From NCBI RefSeq assembly GCF_030490285.1, contig NZ_CP129884.1, positions 248,001-312,000 on the forward strand: a stretch of 64,000 bases of DNA, given 5' to 3'. Position numbers and translations under genes: made by a program. Below, piece by piece: positions 16,904-25,405 of this stretch. The notes under the pieces are model-generated. The model had not been told where the DNA came from and searched no databases. It saw only the letters and a list, made by a program, of their open reading frames with translations. Within the stretch, counting starts at the first letter, position 1, and each line of letters begins with the position of its first letter. Origin of the DNA: Methylomonas montana (GTDB lineage Bacteria; Pseudomonadota; Gammaproteobacteria; Methylococcales; Methylomonadaceae).

Positions 16904-18865
16904 ATGATGCTCCCGGAAGACGACGCCACCGTCATTAAACCCCAAGACGACCTGACTCGCATCAAGTCCAGGCCCTATCCTCATCCCCTAGCCGACGCAC
17001 CGGAATGGGTGGGCAGATTCAACGACGATTATTCCTTGCGCGGCGCCGTCGGCGAAGGCGGGGTGGGTCGAGTGTTGCTGGGTTTCGACGAGCGTATCGG
17101 CCGCGAGGTGGCGATCAAGGAAATGCTCGATCAGGCCGCTCAGCAGGAGCGGGAACTGAGCGCGCGCTTCCTGCGCGAGGCTCGCATCACCGGCCGCTTG
17201 GAGCATCCGGGCATAGTGCCGGTCTACGATCTGGGCATGAAAGACAGCGGGGCGCCGTTTTATGTGATGCGCTTGGTGCGTGGCGACACCTTGGCCAAGC
17301 GTCTGAAGGAATGCGAGATGCCTGCCGCCCCGGAGCAAGCGCTTTCGCGGCGCTTGAGCCTGCTGGATAGACTGATCGACGTTTGCGAGGCGCTGGCCTA
17401 TGCGCATTCCAAGGGCGTGATTCATCGCGACATCAAACCCGGCAATATCGTGCTGGGGCCGTTCGGCGAAACCATCGTCCTCGATTGGGGTTTGGCCAAG
17501 GTCGAAAACGAAGCCGACTTAGCGCCCATGATGCCGGCCCAGCAAGACGCCGACGCCGACCTGACCCGCATCGGCGATATTCTCGGCACGCCGGCCTATA
17601 TGGCGCCGGAGCAGGCTAACCCTGCCTTCGGCGAGGTGGACGCCCGGTCCGACGTGTTTGCGCTGGGCTGCATACTGTATTACCTGCTGCGCGGTTATCC
17701 GCCCTTGCGCGGCAGCGCCGACGACATTCTGACGCAACTGAGTTCGCCGGCGCCGCTGCCGTCGGCCCGCGATCCCAAATTGCCGGCGCCGCCGGAATTG
17801 ATCGCTATTTGCGACAAAGCCTTGGACAAGGACAAGTCGCGACGCTTCCCGGACGCCGCCGCGCTGGCCGACGAATTACGCGCCTATCGCGACGGCCGCT
17901 TGGTCAGCGCTTATGCGTATTCCCGCAGCGAATTGCTGCGTCGCTTCATGGCCCGTAACAAAACGATTTTGACGGCATCGGCCGCGGTATTGCTCGCTAT
18001 CCTGGTGGGTGCCGGACTGGCGTTTAAGTTCGGAGTAGAGGCCCATCAAGCCCGTAAACTAGCCGTGGCGGAAGGCGAAATGGTCAAGTTGGAAAAGCAG
18101 CGCGTGGAAACCGCATTGGCCGATGTCACTCGCATTTCCAATCAAAACCTGAATGACGCCGACGAAGCTGCCGCTACCATTCGGGCAAGTATGGCCGAGT
18201 TGACAGCCGGCATCGAGCAAGCTGCCGCGACGCTGCGAACCGGCGTCGAGCTTTCCGCGACCGGCCCCTTGCTGGATAGCTTGCTGCAACGCTATCCGCG
18301 CGTCGAGAGCTTTGCGACCACCCGTGCGCCAGGCCGGATTGTCGCGGTTGCTCCCGCTAAATACCGGCAAGCCGTTGGCGCCGATACCTCGCAACTGGAG
18401 CATAACCGTTTGGTATTGGAGCGCGGCGTACCCATCCTTAGCCGGGTGTATCAAGCGCCGGAAGGCTTCGCCGCCGTCACGCTGGTGGTGCCGATCAAGC
18501 AGGGCAATGCCATTCCCGGTTTCATTTCTGTTCGGCTCAAGGCCGCCGAGTTTCTGGGCGGATTGTTGGCGGCCGGCACTCAGACCGCGACACGCATGGT
18601 TTGGGTGGTGCAAGACGACGGACTGATTCTGTACGATACCGATCCGAGCGAAATCGGCCTGAACTTGTTTCGCGAGGAACGCTTCGCGCAGATTCCGGAA
18701 TTACGGCAGCTTTCGCAGCAAATTTCCCAGCAGGATGCCGGGGTGGGTTATTACCAGAGTCCGGCTGTCGGCCAAGCGGCGCCATCACGGCGGATTGCCT
18801 CCTGGGTGATGCTGCATCCGGCGGAAAATCGGGCGTGGAAGGCGGTGGTGTTGGAAGTTTGGTAG
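16904..18865 (+). CDS. Membrane Ser/Thr protein kinase with C-terminal extracytoplasmic sensor region
   Basis: A 653-residue Hanks-type kinase. The kinase domain spans about 44-335, with the glycine loop GEGGVGRV at 50-57, catalytic VAIK Lys at 72, HRDIKPGN at 174-181, DWG replacing DFG at 194-196, and APE at 234-236. A long, partly Pro-Ala-rich stretch leads to one transmembrane helix at about 353-375. The remaining 270 residues are predicted outside the cytoplasm and look like a Cache/PDC-type sensor (a long helix, then VIPI-type strands with RIVWVVQDDGLILYDT). A DWG motif is still compatible with activity. It follows the SelW-like gene after 36 bases. Confidence 0.88.
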   Translation: MMLPEDDATVIKPQDDLTRIKSRPYPHPLADAPEWVGRFNDDYSLRGAVGEGGVGRVLLGFDERIGREVAIKEMLDQAAQQERELSARFLREARITGRLEHPGIVPVYDLGMKDSGAPFYVMRLVRGDTLAKRLKECEMPAAPEQALSRRLSLLDRLIDVCEALAYAHSKGVIHRDIKPGNIVLGPFGETIVLDWGLAKVENEADLAPMMPAQQDADADLTRIGDILGTPAYMAPEQANPAFGEVDARSDVFALGCILYYLLRGYPPLRGSADDILTQLSSPAPLPSARDPKLPAPPELIAICDKALDKDKSRRFPDAAALADELRAYRDGRLVSAYAYSRSELLRRFMARNKTILTASAAVLLAILVGAGLAFKFGVEAHQARKLAVAEGEMVKLEKQRVETALADVTRISNQNLNDADEAAATIRASMAELTAGIEQAAATLRTGVELSATGPLLDSLLQRYPRVESFATTRAPGRIVAVAPAKYRQAVGADTSQLEHNRLVLERGVPILSRVYQAPEGFAAVTLVVPIKQGNAIPGFISVRLKAAEFLGGLLAAGTQTATRMVWVVQDDGLILYDTDPSEIGLNLFREERFAQIPELRQLSQQISQQDAGVGYYQSPAVGQAAPSRRIASWVMLHPAENRAWKAVVLEVW

Positions 18866-18981
18866 GTAGCTTGGCTTATTTCACGACAACGACATCTCGT
18901 TCAATAACGACTTACCCTTTGAAAATCCCCATACACGATGTAGGCTAACTGATAAAGCCTAATTCAACCTGCAAACAGCCT

Positions 18982-20118
18982 ATGAACCACAAAACCCTGA
19001 TGATCGTTAGCGTGCTGACAATAGCCGGCGTAATGTTTATCTACAGCCGCCGTCCGCAGCCTATCGAAGTGGAGGCTTATACCCTGACCGAGGGCGAGGT
19101 GCGGACCAGTGTGGCGAATACTCGGGTGGGTACCATCAAAGCTTGCCGGCGGGCTTATTTGGCGCCTGCGACCGGCGGACAGGTTGCCAGTTTGTTGGTC
19201 AAGGAAGGCGATAAGGTCAAGCAAGGCCAGGTGCTGCTGGAAGTCTGGAATCAGGATTTGAAAGCGCAAGTCGGCTTGCAAAAAGCCCAAATCGCTGCCC
19301 ACCGGGCCAGCGCCGAACAGGCTTGCCAATTGGCCGGCGGCGCCGAACGGGAAGCGGCGCGGATGTCGAAATTACAGAAACGCGATCACGTGGTTTCCGA
19401 GGAGCAGGTGGATAAATCGGTGACCGGCGGTAAATCGCAACGGGCCGCGTGTCGGGCGGCATTGCAAAACATCGCGGTGGCGGAAGCGCAATTGGCTGTC
19501 GCCGACGCAGCAGTGCAGCGCACCCTGGTCAAAGCGCCGTTCGACGGCACGGTTGCCGAGGTCAATGCCGAATTGGGCGAGTTCGTCACGCCCTCTCCGC
19601 CGGGTATTCCGACCCTGCCGCCCATCGATTTGCTGGACGTCAGCTGCCTGACCGTGTCCGCGCCCATTGACGAAGTGGATGCGGCCTCGATCAAAACCGG
19701 CATGAGCGCGTGCGTGTCGCTGGACGCCTTTCCGGATAAACGCTGTTCCGGTATCGTCACCCGCATCGCGCCGTATGTGCTGGAAAAGGAAAAACAGGCG
19801 CGTACCGTGGAAGTAGAAGTGACGTTGCGCGACCCCAAGGATTTGGCGGAATTATTGCCCGGTTACAGCGCCGACATCGAAGTGCTGTTGACCAGCAAGG
19901 AAAAAGCCTTGCGGCTGCCGGCCGAAGCGATACTGGAAAATCATCGGGTACTGCTGATAGATGAGGATAATGTATTGCATGAACAAGGCTTTCAAGCAGG
20001 TTTGTCCAATTGGAGTTTCACCGAAGTTGTGAGTGGGTTAAAGGCCGGCGACAGAGTGGTGTTATCGGTCGGCAAGGAGGGCGTGGCGGTCGGCGCGACG
20101 GTGCGGTTCAAACCATGA
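18982..20118 (+). CDS. MacA-like periplasmic adaptor of an ABC exporter
   Basis: A 378-residue HlyD-family membrane fusion protein. It has an N-terminal anchor at about 5-22 and a lipoyl half with LAPATGGQVASLLVKEGDKVKQGQVLLEV, followed by an alpha-hairpin of about 80 residues, then a second lipoyl half with VKAPFDGTVAEVNAELGEFV and a beta-barrel plus C-terminal block. The overlap ATGA with the following ATPase gene suggests a MacAB-type exporter. It contains six cysteines scattered through the mature part, unusual for this family and possibly disulfide forming. Confidence 0.88.
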   Translation: MNHKTLMIVSVLTIAGVMFIYSRRPQPIEVEAYTLTEGEVRTSVANTRVGTIKACRRAYLAPATGGQVASLLVKEGDKVKQGQVLLEVWNQDLKAQVGLQKAQIAAHRASAEQACQLAGGAEREAARMSKLQKRDHVVSEEQVDKSVTGGKSQRAACRAALQNIAVAEAQLAVADAAVQRTLVKAPFDGTVAEVNAELGEFVTPSPPGIPTLPPIDLLDVSCLTVSAPIDEVDAASIKTGMSACVSLDAFPDKRCSGIVTRIAPYVLEKEKQARTVEVEVTLRDPKDLAELLPGYSADIEVLLTSKEKALRLPAEAILENHRVLLIDEDNVLHEQGFQAGLSNWSFTEVVSGLKAGDRVVLSVGKEGVAVGATVRFKP

Positions 20119-20777
20119 TACGGCTCATCGGTATTCATCGGTATTTTAAGGTCGGTGAGCAAATCGTCAAAGCGCTGAACGGCATCGATCTGGCCATCGG
20201 CCGAGGCGAATACGTGTCGGTAATGGGGCCATCGGGTTCCGGTAAATCGACCTTGCTGAATATCATCGCTTTGCTGGATCAACCCTCGGCAGGCAGTTAC
20301 GTGTTGAACGGCAAGGACGTTACCAGGCAAAGCGACGACGAATTGGCGAAAATCCGCCGCGACAATATCGGTTTCGTGTTCCAGTTTTTTCATTTGATCC
20401 CGCGCCTGACCGCCGCCGAAAATATCGAAATGCCGATGATCTTGGCTGGCATCGACAGCAAACAACGCCAACTAAGGGTAGAGCAGGCTCTGGCTTCGGT
20501 GAATCTGCTGGATAGGGCCGAACATAAGCCCAATCAACTGTCCGGCGGCCAATTGCAACGCATCGCCATTGCCCGGGCGATGGTCATGCAGCCGGCCATC
20601 CTGCTGGCCGACGAGCCGACCGGTAATCTGGATAGCAAAGCCGGTCAGGACATTATTGATTTGCTGGAAAGCTTGCACCAGCAAGGGGTGACGCTCATCA
20701 TCATTACCCACGACCGCAGCATAGGCGAGCGTGCTAGCCGGCAAATCAGGATCGTTGACGGCCAAATCGCCGTTTAG
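20115..20777 (+). CDS. MacB/LolD-like ABC transporter ATP-binding protein
   Basis: A 220-residue ATPase subunit. It carries Walker A GPSGSGKS (about 41-48), Q-loop [12 protein letters not shown], signature [14 protein letters not shown], Walker [14 protein letters not shown] and the H-switch THD. This is the LolD/MacB-ATPase subgroup that powers lipoprotein, macrolide or peptide export. It overlaps the MacA-like adaptor by four bases. No permease follows directly; the two FtsX-like permeases at 28.7-31.2 kb are the likely partners. The ATG at 20115 was chosen over longer in-frame reading that lies in the adaptor gene. Confidence 0.92.
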   Translation: MIRLIGIHRYFKVGEQIVKALNGIDLAIGRGEYVSVMGPSGSGKSTLLNIIALLDQPSAGSYVLNGKDVTRQSDDELAKIRRDNIGFVFQFFHLIPRLTAAENIEMPMILAGIDSKQRQLRVEQALASVNLLDRAEHKPNQLSGGQLQRIAIARAMVMQPAILLADEPTGNLDSKAGQDIIDLLESLHQQGVTLIIITHDRSIGERASRQIRIVDGQIAV

Positions 20778-20892
20778 CCTCGACGTGGCAAAGGGATTAA
20801 ATCGGCTGACAGACATAATCTTGTCGTTAGACCTTTGCCGGCATTGTGGCATACTGTCGAAGAAACCAAAGCACTAGCCGGGCGGGGGAGTT

Positions 20893-21306
20893 ATGGAGCG
20901 GCACCGATTAAGTTTTTGCAATGCGATCAAGCTGGATGACAATTTAGCGGAATTTATCGTCGACGAGGGCGTGGAGTTCAATCAGGCGCGGGTGGACGAA
21001 TACCACGCCTGGATAGAAGCTAATTTACAGAGCCCCTATCTGGTCCTGGTGCACAAGTTGAACGCCTATCACTACGATTTTACCGCGCAACGAAAAGTCG
21101 GTACTTTGCCTGGCATTAAGGCGGTGGCTTTCGTGGTGTACAGCAACATCAGCAAAATGGTTACCCAAGTGATGTTGTCGATGCCCAGAGACGCCGAATG
21201 GGCTTACCGTATCTTCGATAATCGCGACGCGGCGCTCAGTTGGCTGGAGAGTCAACGTTTTCTAACCGAAAATATTAATGCCGATGGCCGGTCTACACTT
21301 CTGTAG
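20893..21306 (+). CDS. STAS/SpoIIAA-like domain protein
   Basis: A 137-residue cytosolic protein with no signal peptide. It carries a SpoIIAA-like alternation: ANLQSPYLVLVHKLNAYHYDFTAQ, IKAVAFVVYS, then VMLSMPRDAEWAYRIFDNRDAALSWL. I recognise this pattern from small uncharacterised proteins with a STAS or SEC14-like domain; the family assignment is tentative. The gene is preceded by a GGGGGAG site very close to the ATG. It precedes the AurF-like diiron gene by only 36 bases, so the two may be co-transcribed. Confidence 0.75.
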   Translation: MERHRLSFCNAIKLDDNLAEFIVDEGVEFNQARVDEYHAWIEANLQSPYLVLVHKLNAYHYDFTAQRKVGTLPGIKAVAFVVYSNISKMVTQVMLSMPRDAEWAYRIFDNRDAALSWLESQRFLTENINADGRSTLL

Positions 21307-21342
21307 AATGGTGCCCATTCTAATGCCTTGGCGGGTTTCATC

Positions 21343-22242
21343 ATGACGCAGTCCAATTATCGATCTATCTTTAGTGCTGCCAACGCCAGACAACGACAGG
21401 ATAATTTTGCCGACTATTGGGTGTTTACTCAGCAACATGGCGGCGAATTATTGGAGGCGGAGCAGGATTTGGCGAAGAAGCGCGCGCGTTTGCAACACTT
21501 TCAAAACAATCCGGTGCATTTGCGTAAACCGTTGCCTGACCCGGAAGCCTTCTACCGCAATTATGTGACGCTAGTCGATGATCCTCAGTCACTGGATCGC
21601 TTGACCTTGCTGCTCTGCGCAATCTATAAATTTGCCCGCCACGAGTGGGTCGGTATCAAGGGCGCTTGGGATGTGGTGCCGGATATGGCGCATTCTCACG
21701 CCCTGGAAGACAAGATTTCCAGAATCCACCTAGCCGAAGAATTTTGCCATGTCCGTCTGTTTGACGAGATGCTGAAGACCTGCGGATTGGACGACGTGGT
21801 TTGGCAACCGTTAACGCCGTTCAAGGAAATGATTTACCGGCAGTTCCCCAAGGTGCCGGGGTTTTTGATGGATACGCCGGCTTTCGTCACCGAATTGATG
21901 GGCGTCAGTTTTTACTGCCATCTTTACAAAGTGTTCGACGAGGTCTTAGCCGACGAGCCGGAAGTTCTGGAGCGCCTGAAAGCCTTGCTGGATGAAATCA
22001 CGATAGACGAAGTGGCTCATGTCGGGCAGCGCCGTAATTTCATTGGGGCTGTCGGCATCAAAATCGCCCGCTATTTGGTGAAACCGTTTTATACGATGTT
22101 TTTCCAGGATATTCCGGAAGTGGCCAAATTGTTCGATGTCAACCAAATGATCGCCGATGGCGAAGCGTTCGATTTTAATCGGCTGCCCGACTATATAATC
22201 ACCCGCAGCTGGATACCTTCCTATTGCAAGGTTGCGGCTTAA
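21343..22242 (+). CDS. AurF-like ferritin-fold diiron protein
   Basis: A 299-residue helical protein with a non-heme diiron signature. Two ExxH motifs are present: E133-F-C-H136 in AEEFCHVRLF and E223-V-A-H226 in IDEVAHVGQRR. Further candidate ligands are E101 (RHEWVG) and E184 (VTELMG). The order E - ExxH - E - ExxH is that of AurF/CmlI-type N-oxygenases and other ferritin-like oxidases; the extra His ligand of AurF is not seen. The substrate cannot be predicted. The ATG at 21343 was chosen over a TTG five codons upstream. The 3' end overlaps the convergent cytochrome gene. Confidence 0.68.
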   Translation: MTQSNYRSIFSAANARQRQDNFADYWVFTQQHGGELLEAEQDLAKKRARLQHFQNNPVHLRKPLPDPEAFYRNYVTLVDDPQSLDRLTLLLCAIYKFARHEWVGIKGAWDVVPDMAHSHALEDKISRIHLAEEFCHVRLFDEMLKTCGLDDVVWQPLTPFKEMIYRQFPKVPGFLMDTPAFVTELMGVSFYCHLYKVFDEVLADEPEVLERLKALLDEITIDEVAHVGQRRNFIGAVGIKIARYLVKPFYTMFFQDIPEVAKLFDVNQMIADGEAFDFNRLPDYIITRSWIPSYCKVAA

Positions 22243-22988
22243 GCCAGCGGTCCGCGCTTGAGCGGCGGCCACTTCAACGGCAGCCACATCTGGTACAAGC
22301 TGAGCAACACTTGAAAATTCAAGGACAAACCCATCAGTGCCCCGCTGAGCACCAATAAATAAGCAAAAGACGGGGTTTCGCGGGTCAAATACCAGGCCAG
22401 GATGTCGGTCAACATACTCAAAAAAGGCATGCCGATGGTCAAGCGCTTCAGCCATACCGGTATTTCGCACAGCACGAACAGTTTGCCGACCATATACAGA
22501 ATAAAGGCAATGCCGAATAAATGGATATGCGATACCCGGACCAAGGACGGAATCGAGGCGCCGCGGTCGGCTTCGGTCAGTTTCACCACCTGCTCGTAGC
22601 TGGTCAGCGGCGGGACTTTCATGCCGCTGGCCGGCGAATGGCAGATTTGGCAATCGCGTTGCAGAATCGGCGCTACCTGCGCTTCGTAAATGGCTTGCTG
22701 GGCGCCGGATTCGATCCAATCCAGAATCACCGCTTTGTCGGCCGCCGATTTTAGATTGCCGGCCATCGGCCCGTTAATGGCCGCCGCCAACCGGGTTTGG
22801 TCTGAGCTGCCATGATAGGCGATGGCAATATCGGTAACCGATATGCCGGGATTGCCGTCGTGGCCTTGGTGGGAAAAATAGATTTGCCCCAGCGAAAACA
22901 AATAACCGAGGGCAATACTGATTAAAAACAGGCTGTTGAGTATGCGTTCCGAAATGGAGATGTCGCTGAAGCGTTGGCAGCTGCGCAT
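22239..22988 (-). CDS. Membrane protein with a c-type cytochrome heme site
   Basis: A protein of about 249 residues with one heme c motif, CQICH, in a soluble stretch near residue 120 flanked by LQRD and SPAS. An N-terminal helix (LNSLFLISIALGYLFSLGQIYF) comes first, and three to four helices follow the heme region (HIHLFGIAFILYMVGKLFVL, LTIGMPFLSMLTDILAW, FAYLLVLSGALMGLSLNF). The His-rich start of the first of these (SHIHLFG) could contribute heme ligands. A redox role in the inner membrane is likely. I place the start at 22988 because a GAGGTG site lies before it; an ATG at 23000 gives four more residues. It overlaps the diiron gene tail to tail by four bases. Confidence 0.78.
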   Translation of the reverse strand: MRSCQRFSDISISERILNSLFLISIALGYLFSLGQIYFSHQGHDGNPGISVTDIAIAYHGSSDQTRLAAAINGPMAGNLKSAADKAVILDWIESGAQQAIYEAQVAPILQRDCQICHSPASGMKVPPLTSYEQVVKLTEADRGASIPSLVRVSHIHLFGIAFILYMVGKLFVLCEIPVWLKRLTIGMPFLSMLTDILAWYLTRETPSFAYLLVLSGALMGLSLNFQVLLSLYQMWLPLKWPPLKRGPLA

Positions 22989-23160
22989 AAGGCACCTCAT
23001 GGTTTCCGTAGATAGTTTATACGCAGCAAAATATATGCCTCGATGCCAAGCCAGTCATGACAAGGGTTAGGCTGAAAACGGCGAGGAAATAATCAATCGA
23101 GATGGTGCGTGGCGCACCGCTGTGGCGCAAAGCCAACAATTTTTGCCAAATTCGCAGCGC

Positions 23161-24105
23161 TTAGCGCAAAAACGGCAACAGCACCCCAAATACCAAAATC
23201 AACGCTGCGCCCAGTAAGGCGGTTTGGGCGGGAATCCGCTCGAACAGGGCGATACTCCAGGCCAGACTCAAAACCGGCGTCAAGTAAGCAATCGAGCTGA
23301 CCAGCGCCGCCGGCGCGGTTTGATAGGCGCGGGTCATGAAATGCTGGGCGCCGCTGCCGAACAAGCCAATCAACATTAACAATCCCCAGCTTTCCGGACT
23401 GCCGGGCAAGCGATAACCGAATTGTGCGAAATACAAGGCATGCACGGCCAAGCCGACCAGGCAAAAATAGAAGATAACGGTTTGCGGCGCATTGCTGCGC
23501 CCGGCGCGCGCCACCATCAGATAGGCCAGGGCCGATAGCAATCCCGACAATAAGGCCATGGCCTGAGCCAGCAGATTGTGGCTATCGCGAATATCGAATA
23601 GCAAGGATACGCCGCTGAACGAGCCGATGATGGCCAGCCAGGCCAGCAGCGAGTTTTTCTGGTTCAGTACCAACGGCCCCAACAGCACCACAAACACGCC
23701 GCTGCTGGCGGTGAGGAAAGCGCTCTCGCCGGGACCGATGCGGGTGATCGCCGCGAACGACAGCATCAAGGCCGTGCTGCCGAACAAGCCGCGCAGCCAT
23801 AACGACGGGCGGCCGTCGCCGAACAGTTCGACCAGTTGGCCGCCGATCATGGCTGGGATCACTAAAATCAGTAAATTGGCCAGGATGCGAATAAAGCTCA
23901 CCACGCTGGCCGGCAAGCCGGTGTCGAACAAGCCTATCGCATAAACGCCGGCGTTCATCACCGAAAACAATAGACAGGCGATCAGCATGTCTATCAAACC
24001 GCGACGGCTGCGTGTGTGGTCGGAAATAGGAAGCGGAGGCGCTATTGCCGGTTTATCGGGGGTATCTGGCACGGTTCCTGGGACGATGGTGTGGACGCCG
24101 CCCAA
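23161..24105 (-). CDS. EamA-family (DMT superfamily) transporter
   Basis: A 314-residue integral membrane protein with about ten helices in two EamA repeats. Typical elements are LLFSVMNAGVYAIG, SFIRILANLLILVIPA, LRGLFGSTALMLSFAAITRI, and later AQHFMTRAYQTAPAALVSSIAYLTPVLSLAW. DMT proteins export small metabolites or amino acids; the substrate is unknown. The longest frame starts at a TTG at 24105 and carries about 40 mostly polar residues before the first helix; a GTG about 12 codons inside is an alternative start, so the 5' end is uncertain. It is followed in the same direction by the AraC gene's 3' end, with only nine bases between. Confidence 0.85.
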   Translation of the reverse strand: MGGVHTIVPGTVPDTPDKPAIAPPLPISDHTRSRRGLIDMLIACLLFSVMNAGVYAIGLFDTGLPASVVSFIRILANLLILVIPAMIGGQLVELFGDGRPSLWLRGLFGSTALMLSFAAITRIGPGESAFLTASSGVFVVLLGPLVLNQKNSLLAWLAIIGSFSGVSLLFDIRDSHNLLAQAMALLSGLLSALAYLMVARAGRSNAPQTVIFYFCLVGLAVHALYFAQFGYRLPGSPESWGLLMLIGLFGSGAQHFMTRAYQTAPAALVSSIAYLTPVLSLAWSIALFERIPAQTALLGAALILVFGVLLPFLR

Positions 24106-24114
24106 ATCGCTTCG

Positions 24115-25074
24115 CTAGGATTTGTGGCGCTTGGCAATACTGCTGGGAGAAATTCCAAAATATTTGCTAAATGCGGCGCTGAAATTACTGGCGTGATTAT
24201 ATCCGACATAATCCGCAGCCACATCAATTTGACAGCTGCTGGTTTCCAACAGCCGATAAGCATTGTCCATTCTGATCGCCAGCAATAATCCGTATGGCGT
24301 GGTATTAAAATAATGGTGAAACAATTGTTTTAATTTAAATTGATTAGTGCCGACCCGCTTTGATAATGCCGAAACCGAGGGCGGGTTTTTAAACTCGTTG
24401 ATTAAAATACTACGTGCGGCGTGGGCAATATCTTGATCTTTTTGATGGAATATCGATGCGTTTTCCTGATTGTCTCGCCATAAATGACTGAGCTCGGTAG
24501 CTAATATCGACATGGCTTGACCATGCATAAACAAGCGTTTGACCGAAGCGTCCACGTCGCAAGCTAATAACTGCCGGGTCGCGATTAACGCGGTATTTGA
24601 AATAGGCCGGTGGCTTAATAAACGAATACTGTTTTTATTAAAAAATCGCGCCGAATTTTTTTCGCCAAAATATCGATCCAACCAAGTTTTACCCAAGGAA
24701 AAACGCACTTGCGCCATGTCATTTTGGGCTTGGTACTGGCGTTCGCCGACGCTGGCATGAAAGGCGGTGATCGAGGTATAGCCCTCATTAAAAATAATTT
24801 CATGACCTTGTTTATCGACGAAACGCGATTGGCCCTTCATGCCTAGAGTCACGACCAGGCGCGGCTCCGGCTGATCCATGCGCGTCAAGACTGCCAGGTC
24901 TTGGCTGGGTTGGTAGTGGGTTTCGATGTAATTCAGATCGGTATCGAGCTGAAACATTGCCGAGTGCCCCTGGCCCAGTTCGTCCGGTAGCGATTGTTTC
25001 AGACAATCCGCCAACTGTTGCGACGGTAAATCGTCGTTTTTGATGCGCCAGCGTCCCGCCGCTTTTAGATTCAT
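24115..25074 (-). CDS. AraC family regulator, PchR-like
   Basis: A 319-residue regulator. The C-terminal AraC double helix-turn-helix lies at about 225-315 with SKRVGTNQFKLKQLFHHYFNTTPYGLLLAIRMDNAYRLL and then VAADYVGYNHASNFSAAFSKYFGISPS, which is the PchR/YqhC-like subgroup. PchR-type proteins sense siderophores and activate a TonB-dependent receptor gene. The N-terminal part (about 60-210) is the divergent ligand-binding domain. The DNA is AT-richer here than in the neighbouring genes. It is divergent from the TonB receptor across a 331-base AT-rich gap, the expected arrangement for a receptor and its regulator. The ligand is unknown. Confidence 0.85.
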   Translation of the reverse strand: MNLKAAGRWRIKNDDLPSQQLADCLKQSLPDELGQGHSAMFQLDTDLNYIETHYQPSQDLAVLTRMDQPEPRLVVTLGMKGQSRFVDKQGHEIIFNEGYTSITAFHASVGERQYQAQNDMAQVRFSLGKTWLDRYFGEKNSARFFNKNSIRLLSHRPISNTALIATRQLLACDVDASVKRLFMHGQAMSILATELSHLWRDNQENASIFHQKDQDIAHAARSILINEFKNPPSVSALSKRVGTNQFKLKQLFHHYFNTTPYGLLLAIRMDNAYRLLETSSCQIDVAADYVGYNHASNFSAAFSKYFGISPSSIAKRHKS

Positions 25075-25405
25075 CGCAATCTCTGTGTCGTGATAAAAGC
25101 CGAGCTAAATTTAAACTGTGTTATTTCACGCAATTAATAAGCCATTAAAACATTCGCCTAATTTTAACTCGCTGATAATTGAATGGTTTATGAAAATATC
25201 GTTCGATTATTTAAATAAGATAATCTGCTATCGGCAGTTATCAGCGCTACTTATAGCATAAAAAATATTACCTTTGGCATATGAAAGTCAGCGAGGTGCA
25301 AGTAGGCAATTCGCTAAAATCATCGGCGTCAAAAACGTTCTTCTTATTCGGGAAAGCTCGATTCGGATAGCGTTTTATTTTTGCCGAATGTTTATTGGAA
25401 TTGTC
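25075..25405. promoter_or_regulatory. AT-rich divergent regulatory region of AraC gene and TonB receptor gene
   Basis: A 331-base gap of low GC with no convincing gene. One weak Fur-like match (11 of 19 consensus positions) lies at 25174-25192, starting GATAATTGAA. Several short inverted AT tracts are present but no clear promoter pair could be picked. The region probably carries the operators of the AraC protein. Confidence 0.4.
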
